Part shown: in pieces, positions 5,785-8,731 of the stretch
Layout: every line of letters starts with the position of its first letter
How positions within the stretch are numbered: the first letter of the stretch is position 1
From: an uncultured Dysosmobacter sp.
GTDB taxonomy: Bacteria; Bacillota; Clostridia; Oscillospirales; Oscillospiraceae
DNA: 8,731 bases
Assembly (NCBI GenBank): GCA_934597465.1
Contig: CAKTSC010000045.1
Location: 1 to 8,731 of the forward strand
Direction of reading: 5' to 3'
Translations under genes and position numbers: made by a program
The notes under the pieces: generated by a model
Databases searched by the model: none
What the model was told of the DNA's origin: nothing
What the model saw: the letters and a program-made list of their open reading frames with translations, nothing else

Positions 5785-7212
5785 TCATGGGTTCTCCGCC
5801 AGGTAGTTCTCCAGGTACTGGTAGAAATGCTCCGTCGGGATCCGGTAGTCCTCTGGCACGTCGAAGAGCAGGCGCTCCAGCATGGCGTCCATCACGGCCC
5901 GGGCTTCCTCCGCCGTCATCCCCGGCGTCAGGTGGGCCCGCAGATACATCCCGGCCACGTAGTCGTAGAGGGGGTAGAAGGTCTCCGGCGGGTAGTCGAT
6001 GCGGTCGCTGTGGTAGTCCTGATACTGGGCGTCGATAAGGCGGAAGACGGTCTCGGCGTAGTTCACGTCGCCGTTGGCCTCGTCCAGCTTCCGGTAGAGC
6101 CAGCTCTGGCTGTGGTTCATGTAGTCCGTGGGGGTGATGGCGTCGGTGCTCTGAAAGATCAGCGCCAGATAGTTGCTCTGGAGCTGGTAGGCGATGTCCC
6201 ACTCGTCGTAGTCGAAGAGGCTCACGGCGAAGAGGGAGTTGAACATCTCGTCCGGGATGACCTCGCTGTGGCGGAGCCCTGCGGTGTAGGTAACGGTCTT
6301 CCCCAGCCGGGGATCCTCCTCGTTCCGGCGGTAGGTTCGCATGGCGTGGCAGAGCTCATGGAACATCACCTGGAAGTCCCAGGTGCCCTCGGGATACTCC
6401 TTGTCCTTCAGCACGTAGATGCAGTTCTCCGTGGAGACGTAGCACCCGCTGGAATCCGGGGAGAGGGAGGCCATCATCAGCTCCCGCTCGGTACACTCCA
6501 CCACCTTCAGGGTCTTGAGGTTTTCATAGAAGGGCCGCAGCTCCGCCTGGGGCTGCTTCTCCGCCAGCCGGTCGATGAAGAGGCAGAGGAAATCCTGAAA
6601 GCGGGGGGTGATGTCGGGGTTGGCCCGGACGCGGGCCTTCAGCTGCTCGGGGGTGACGCTGCCGTAGTCCAGCCACATGTCCAGGTACTCGCTGTCGTAG
6701 AGGTAGAGGTACCAGTCGTTCTCCAGATAGGTCTCTACCTCGATGGGTTCGGCCCCGTCCTCCACCGGGAAGTCCAGCTCCGTCCGGATGGCAGGAGGAT
6801 CCTTGCTGACGGAAGGTTCCGCTCCTCTGGGGCGAAAGAGGAGCAGCAGGATGGCCGCCGGGATCAGCAGGAGCAGCAGGCGGCGCTTCCGCCGGGGCGT
6901 CGGCCGGGCGGTGCGGCGTTTCTGGCCGCGCTGGCGGTCGGGCAGGCGGCCTCCGCGCCCCAGCTTGGGCGGTTTGCCCGCCGGGATACCGGCGCTGGGG
7001 CTTTCCGGCGGGCCGTCCGGCTTCCACCAGGCCTGGTGCGTTCCGTCCGGCGGCCGGTAGCCCGCCTCCCGGAGGACGGCCTCCCGCCGGGCCAGCAGGG
7101 CATTCATCTCGGCGGGTGTGGGGGTCTCCCCGGAGAGGGGGAAGGCGGCCCCGGGGGCTTCCTTCTCCGGGGCGGCGGAGGTTTTGGCGGAGGTGCGGCT
7201 TCTTCCGAACAT
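5785..7212 (-). CDS. Membrane-anchored putative zinc metallopeptidase (HExxH), family not recognised
   Basis: Protein of 475 residues. Residues 1-105 are Pro/Arg-rich and probably disordered and cytosolic. RRKRR (107-111) precedes one hydrophobic segment, LLLLLIPAAILLLLF (112-126). The positive-inside rule puts the remaining about 345 residues outside the cell. This outer domain has FHELCHAM, with His285, Glu286 and His289 forming an HExxH zinc motif. A possible third ligand is Glu318 or Glu322 in SEVIPDEMFNSLFA, about 30 residues later, as in gluzincin-type peptidases. The domain is rich in Tyr, Asp and Glu. There is no cleavable signal peptide; it looks like a type II membrane protein. The start ATG at 7210-7212 has AAAGGAG eight bases upstream; an in-frame ATG at 7290 lies at the predicted transcription start and has a poor site. 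It stands alone, with its own promoter and terminator. Peptidase activity and substrate are inferred only. Confidence 0.78.
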   Translation of the reverse strand: MFGRSRTSAKTSAAPEKEAPGAAFPLSGETPTPAEMNALLARREAVLREAGYRPPDGTHQAWWKPDGPPESPSAGIPAGKPPKLGRGGRLPDRQRGQKRRTARPTPRRKRRLLLLLIPAAILLLLFRPRGAEPSVSKDPPAIRTELDFPVEDGAEPIEVETYLENDWYLYLYDSEYLDMWLDYGSVTPEQLKARVRANPDITPRFQDFLCLFIDRLAEKQPQAELRPFYENLKTLKVVECTERELMMASLSPDSSGCYVSTENCIYVLKDKEYPEGTWDFQVMFHELCHAMRTYRRNEEDPRLGKTVTYTAGLRHSEVIPDEMFNSLFAVSLFDYDEWDIAYQLQSNYLALIFQSTDAITPTDYMNHSQSWLYRKLDEANGDVNYAETVFRLIDAQYQDYHSDRIDYPPETFYPLYDYVAGMYLRAHLTPGMTAEEARAVMDAMLERLLFDVPEDYRIPTEHFYQYLENYLAENP

Positions 7213-7220
7213 GGCGGGAG

Positions 7221-7227
7221 CTCCTTT
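7221..7227 (-). promoter_or_regulatory. Ribosome binding site fixing the start at 7212
   Basis: On the minus strand AAAGGAG is eight bases upstream of the ATG at 7212. The alternative in-frame ATG at 7290 only has TGAGGG directly abutting it. This favours the shorter, 475-residue protein. Confidence 0.85.
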
Positions 7228-7295
7228 CCACCGCGCCTTGGGCCGCGGGATGGGGCGGCCTCCGGGGCGGGCACTGGGATGCTTTGGCATCCCTC

Positions 7296-7324
7296 AGTGT
7301 AGCATATCCCCCGGAGGGGCGCAA
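7296..7324 (-). promoter_or_regulatory. Predicted promoter of the HELCH membrane protein gene
   Basis: On the minus strand TTGCGC (7319-7324) is followed after exactly 17 bases by TACACT (7296-7301). A TGC immediately before it makes an extended -10 (TGCTACACT). Transcription would begin around 7289, which places the ATG at 7290 at or before the first transcribed base. Confidence 0.6.
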
Positions 7325-7632
7325 GAGGTACGTCCCGACAGGCGTCCCGCGGTGGGAGCGGGGGCCGCATATCCGCCGTTTTGCCCGCTCCGGCGGCCCT
7401 GGGACGCGGAAGGACACACATTCCCGGGGACACGTTTCCTTGCCTTCGGGCAGCTCCATCCGGCGGCGGACACGGCGGCGGGACACCCCGCGAAGTGCCG
7501 GGCGCGGAAAGAGAGGGCGGAGCAATAGCGTCGAACCTATCCACTTTTCTGATATCCGCTTTTGGCTGCTCTGGCGGCGGGAGCAGGCAGGAATGTCCAC
7601 CTTTCTATCCACTCCACTTCCCGCAAAAGCGC
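7325..7632. other. Non-coding stretch upstream of the HELCH gene
   Basis: About 310 bases between the predicted promoter of the HELCH gene and the rubrerythrin terminator. Open frames exist on both strands but show no family motifs, good ribosome binding sites or consistent codon pattern. The motif TCCAC[T/C]TTTCT occurs twice (7540-7550 and 7596-7606), and CTATCCAC occurs twice (7537-7544 and 7605-7612). I see no tRNA, no terminator and no clear promoter in it. It could hold regulatory sequence or decayed coding sequence. Confidence 0.5.
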
Positions 7633-7665
7633 AAAAAAGAGGAAGCACCTCTCGGTGCTTCCTCT
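7633..7665 (-). terminator. Terminator of rubrerythrin gene
   Basis: AGAGGAAGCACC (7638-7649) and GGTGCTTCCTCT (7654-7665) form a perfect 12-pair stem with a four-base loop. On the minus strand it is followed by a run of T (7638-7633). It starts about 30 bases after the rubrerythrin stop codon. This is the clearest rho-independent terminator in the window. Confidence 0.93.
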
Positions 7666-7696
7666 CGAAAATCGCTTAATTTTTCAGGGTTTCGGC

Positions 7697-8284
7697 TTAC
7701 TTGAAGTAACGCTCCAGCAGACCCTTGAGCGCCTTGCCGTGTCGGGCTTCATCCTTCGCCATCTCATGCACAGTGTCGTGGATGGCGTCCAGGCCGTTCT
7801 TCTTGGCGCAGGCGGCCAGGTCGAACTTGCCCTGGGTGGCGCCGAACTCGCAGTCCACGCGCCAGGCCAGGTTCGCCTTGGTGCTGGCCTTCATGTTGGG
7901 CTCCAGCTCCTCGCCCAGGATCTCGGCGAACTTGGCGGCGTGCTCGGCCTCCTCATAGGCGGCCTTCTCCCAGTAGAGGCCCACCTCGGGATAGCCCTCG
8001 CGATGGGCGATGCGGGCCATGCAGAGGTACATGCCGACCTCGGAGCACTCGCCGGTGAAGTTGGCGTGGAGCTGCTCCAGGATGTAGGCCTTGTCGGCGT
8101 CGCTGATGTCGGGGTTATTCTTCACGGTCTTGGCGTAGATGCCGTACTCGTGCTCGGCAGCCAGCTTCTCGTCGCCCTTCAGCTCGGTGAACTTGGAGCC
8201 GGGGACCTTGCAGACGGGGCAGACCTCGGGGGGAGTGTCACCCTCATGAACGTAACCGCAAACAGGACATACCCACTTCTTCAT
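7697..8284 (-). CDS. rbr: Rubrerythrin, rubredoxin domain first ('reverse' type)
   Basis: Non-haem di-iron peroxidase that reduces H2O2 to water in the cytosol of anaerobes, with electrons passed through a rubredoxin-type Fe(Cys)4 centre from NAD(P)H-linked partners. The 195-residue protein begins with the rubredoxin domain: WVCPVCGY (Cys6, Cys9) and EVCPVC (Cys22, Cys25). The ferritin-like four-helix domain follows from about residue 35. Likely iron ligands are in [11 protein letters not shown] (Glu79), [10 protein letters not shown] (Glu112, His115), CEFGA (Glu146) and DEARHGKAL (Glu179, His182). In classical rubrerythrin the rubredoxin domain is at the C-terminus, so this is the reversed arrangement known from Clostridium. 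The start at 8284 is chosen because AGGAGG lies eight bases upstream; an ATG two codons earlier is only two bases from it. It has its own promoter and terminator, so it is monocistronic. Confidence 0.96.
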   Translation of the reverse strand: MKKWVCPVCGYVHEGDTPPEVCPVCKVPGSKFTELKGDEKLAAEHEYGIYAKTVKNNPDISDADKAYILEQLHANFTGECSEVGMYLCMARIAHREGYPEVGLYWEKAAYEEAEHAAKFAEILGEELEPNMKASTKANLAWRVDCEFGATQGKFDLAACAKKNGLDAIHDTVHEMAKDEARHGKALKGLLERYFK

Positions 8285-8292
8285 AATCATTT

Positions 8293-8298
8293 CCTCCT
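8293..8298 (-). promoter_or_regulatory. Ribosome binding site fixing the rubrerythrin start
   Basis: AGGAGG on the minus strand is eight bases from the ATG at 8284 but only two from the in-frame ATG at 8290. The protein therefore most likely begins [11 protein letters not shown]. Confidence 0.85.
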
Positions 8299-8329
8299 GA
8301 TTTCATCATTTTGTATCGTATTTTGTCTC

Positions 8330-8349
8330 GGCGGAGCGTCGTCTCCGCC
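8330..8349 (-). repeat. Hairpin in rubrerythrin 5' leader
   Basis: GGCGGAG (8330-8336) and CTCCGCC (8343-8349) make a perfect seven-pair G/C stem with a six-base loop. It lies just downstream of the predicted transcription start and about 30 bases before the ribosome binding site. It has no U-tract. A 5' stabilising stem or an operator are both possible. Confidence 0.5.
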
Positions 8350-8365
8350 CCTGTTTTCTGACGTC

Positions 8366-8393
8366 AGTATACCCGATGAACGGAATTTTTGAA
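8366..8393 (-). promoter_or_regulatory. Predicted promoter of rubrerythrin gene
   Basis: On the minus strand TTCAAA (8388-8393) and TATACT (8366-8371) are separated by 16 bases. Hexamer matches are four of six for the -35 and five of six for the -10. The start point would fall near 8360, giving a leader of roughly 75 bases. The -35 lies inside a large imperfect palindrome. Confidence 0.62.
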
Positions 8394-8422
8394 GTTGCTT
8401 TTGCAACATTTCAAAAAATTCC
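8382..8422. repeat. 41-bp imperfect palindrome over the rubrerythrin -35
   Basis: The left arm GGAATTTTTGAAGTTGC (8382-8398) and the right arm (8403-8422) pair across TTTT. The right arm reads GGAATTTTTTGAAATGTTGC as its reverse complement. The arms differ by one T in the T-run and a two- to three-base insertion next to GTTGC. It is A+T-rich in a G+C-rich region and contains the predicted -35 box. It is best explained as a regulator binding site or a hairpin. It does not match the PerR or Fur consensus as I know them. Confidence 0.55.
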
Positions 8423-8481
8423 TTCCGAAAGTTTTTCCGAGGCTGGGACTTTCCGGAAACCGGGGCCCGGCGGGGGCTGTG

Positions 8482-8515
8482 AAAAGGGAAGACCGCATTG
8501 CGGTCTTCCCTTTTT
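8482..8515 (-). terminator. Terminator of the elongation factor G-like gene
   Basis: AAAAGGGAAGACCGC (8482-8496) and GCGGTCTTCCCTTTT (8500-8514) form a perfect 15-pair stem with an ATT loop. On the minus strand it follows the stop codon by about ten bases and ends in TTTT. The U/A symmetry means it could also work rightward, where TTTTT follows. Confidence 0.9.
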
Positions 8516-8524
8516 CGGCGGAAA

Positions 8525-8731
8525 TTATTCCTCGGCCAGAGCCTTGGCCTCGGCAATGGCCTTCTCCTGGGCATCGGGGGGGCACTGCTCGTAACGCACG
8601 AAGTGCATCACGAAGGAGCCGCGGGACTGGGTCATGGAGCGCAGGTCGATGGCATAGCTCATGAGCTCGGCCTCGGGGCACTCGGCCTCGATGACCTGCT
8701 CGCCGTCGCCGGTGGGGTTCATGCCCATGAC
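8525..8731 (-). CDS. fusA: Elongation factor G family protein (C-terminal fragment)
   Basis: Translocation GTPase of the ribosome; only the last 68 residues are in the window and the gene continues past the right edge. The visible part is domain V: VMGMNPTGDGEQVIEAECP, then AELMSYAIDLRSMTQSRGSF, then a RYEQCPPDAQEKAI tail. The LRSMTQ-RGSF motif and the downstream RYE are typical of EF-G. The G domain and domains II-IV are not visible. It ends at a strong terminator and is followed by rubrerythrin rather than by tuf. It may therefore be the second, non-str-operon EF-G paralogue common in clostridia and not the housekeeping fusA; the symbol is given for the family. A ribosome-protection relative is less likely from this C-terminal sequence. 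Confidence 0.9.
   Translation of the reverse strand, partial: VMGMNPTGDGEQVIEAECPEAELMSYAIDLRSMTQSRGSFVMHFVRYEQCPPDAQEKAIAEAKALAEE

Noticed and set aside
5827..7302. 491-residue plus-strand frame opposite the HELCH gene
   Set aside because: It has Val/Leu/Gly/His bias and no ribosome binding site. The minus-strand gene has promoter, ribosome binding site, transmembrane segment, motif and terminator.
7116..7704. Several plus-strand frames across the gap upstream of the HELCH gene
   Set aside because: None has a good ribosome binding site or recognisable motif, and they cross the rubrerythrin terminator in the antisense direction.
8285..8290. Rubrerythrin start two codons earlier (ATG at 8290)
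   Set aside because: It lies only two bases from AGGAGG; the ATG at 8284 has normal spacing and begins the conserved rubredoxin sequence.
8364..8681. Minus-strand frames spanning the EF-G end and the rubrerythrin upstream region
   Set aside because: They overlap the EF-G domain V frame, the terminator and the promoter, and have no family features.

Overview
The window reads as an ordinary, gene-dense piece of a G+C-rich clostridial chromosome. The most likely source is an anaerobic gut Firmicute of the Oscillospiraceae/Eubacteriales type. This rests on four things: a pyruvate,phosphate dikinase close to the Clostridium symbiosum enzyme in its active-site numbering, the Firmicutes holB-ricT (yaaT) pair, a rubredoxin-first 'reverse' rubrerythrin, and AGGAGG-type ribosome binding sites with GTG and TTG starts. 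The taxon is inferred from gene content only. Strong G/C use at third codon positions produces long open frames antisense to, or in other frames of, most real genes, so the true genes were chosen by family motifs and ribosome binding sites.

Layout. (1) Positions 1-1850, minus strand: the N-terminal two thirds of ppdK, cut by the window edge, with a good sigma-A-type promoter and a palindrome-rich leader. (2) Positions 1851-2215: divergent intergenic region. (3) Positions 2216-4563, plus strand: holB (DNA polymerase III delta') and ricT, the latter with an unusual Arg-rich, disordered C-terminal extension, followed by a hairpin. (4) Positions 4720-5568, plus strand: a Cof-type HAD phosphatase with its own terminator. 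(5) Positions 5785-7212, minus strand: a membrane-anchored protein with an HELCH (HExxH) zinc-peptidase-like motif, family not recognised, with its own promoter and terminator. (6) Positions 7697-8284, minus strand: rubrerythrin, with promoter, 5' leader hairpin, terminator and a large imperfect palindrome over the -35 region. (7) Positions 8525-8731, minus strand: the C-terminal end of an elongation factor G family protein, followed by a terminator.

The genes are mostly single transcription units that do not form one pathway: PEP/pyruvate metabolism, replication clamp loading, RNA processing and sporulation control, phosphatase, surface peptidase, peroxide defence and translation. Only holB-ricT looks like a true operon, as it does in Bacillus. 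I found no mobile element, CRISPR array, tRNA, rRNA, toxin-antitoxin pair or defence system. I do not claim a new system. The points most worth following are the RicT tail, the palindromes at the ppdK and rubrerythrin promoters (one resembling a CcpA cre site), and the unassigned membrane metallopeptidase-like protein.
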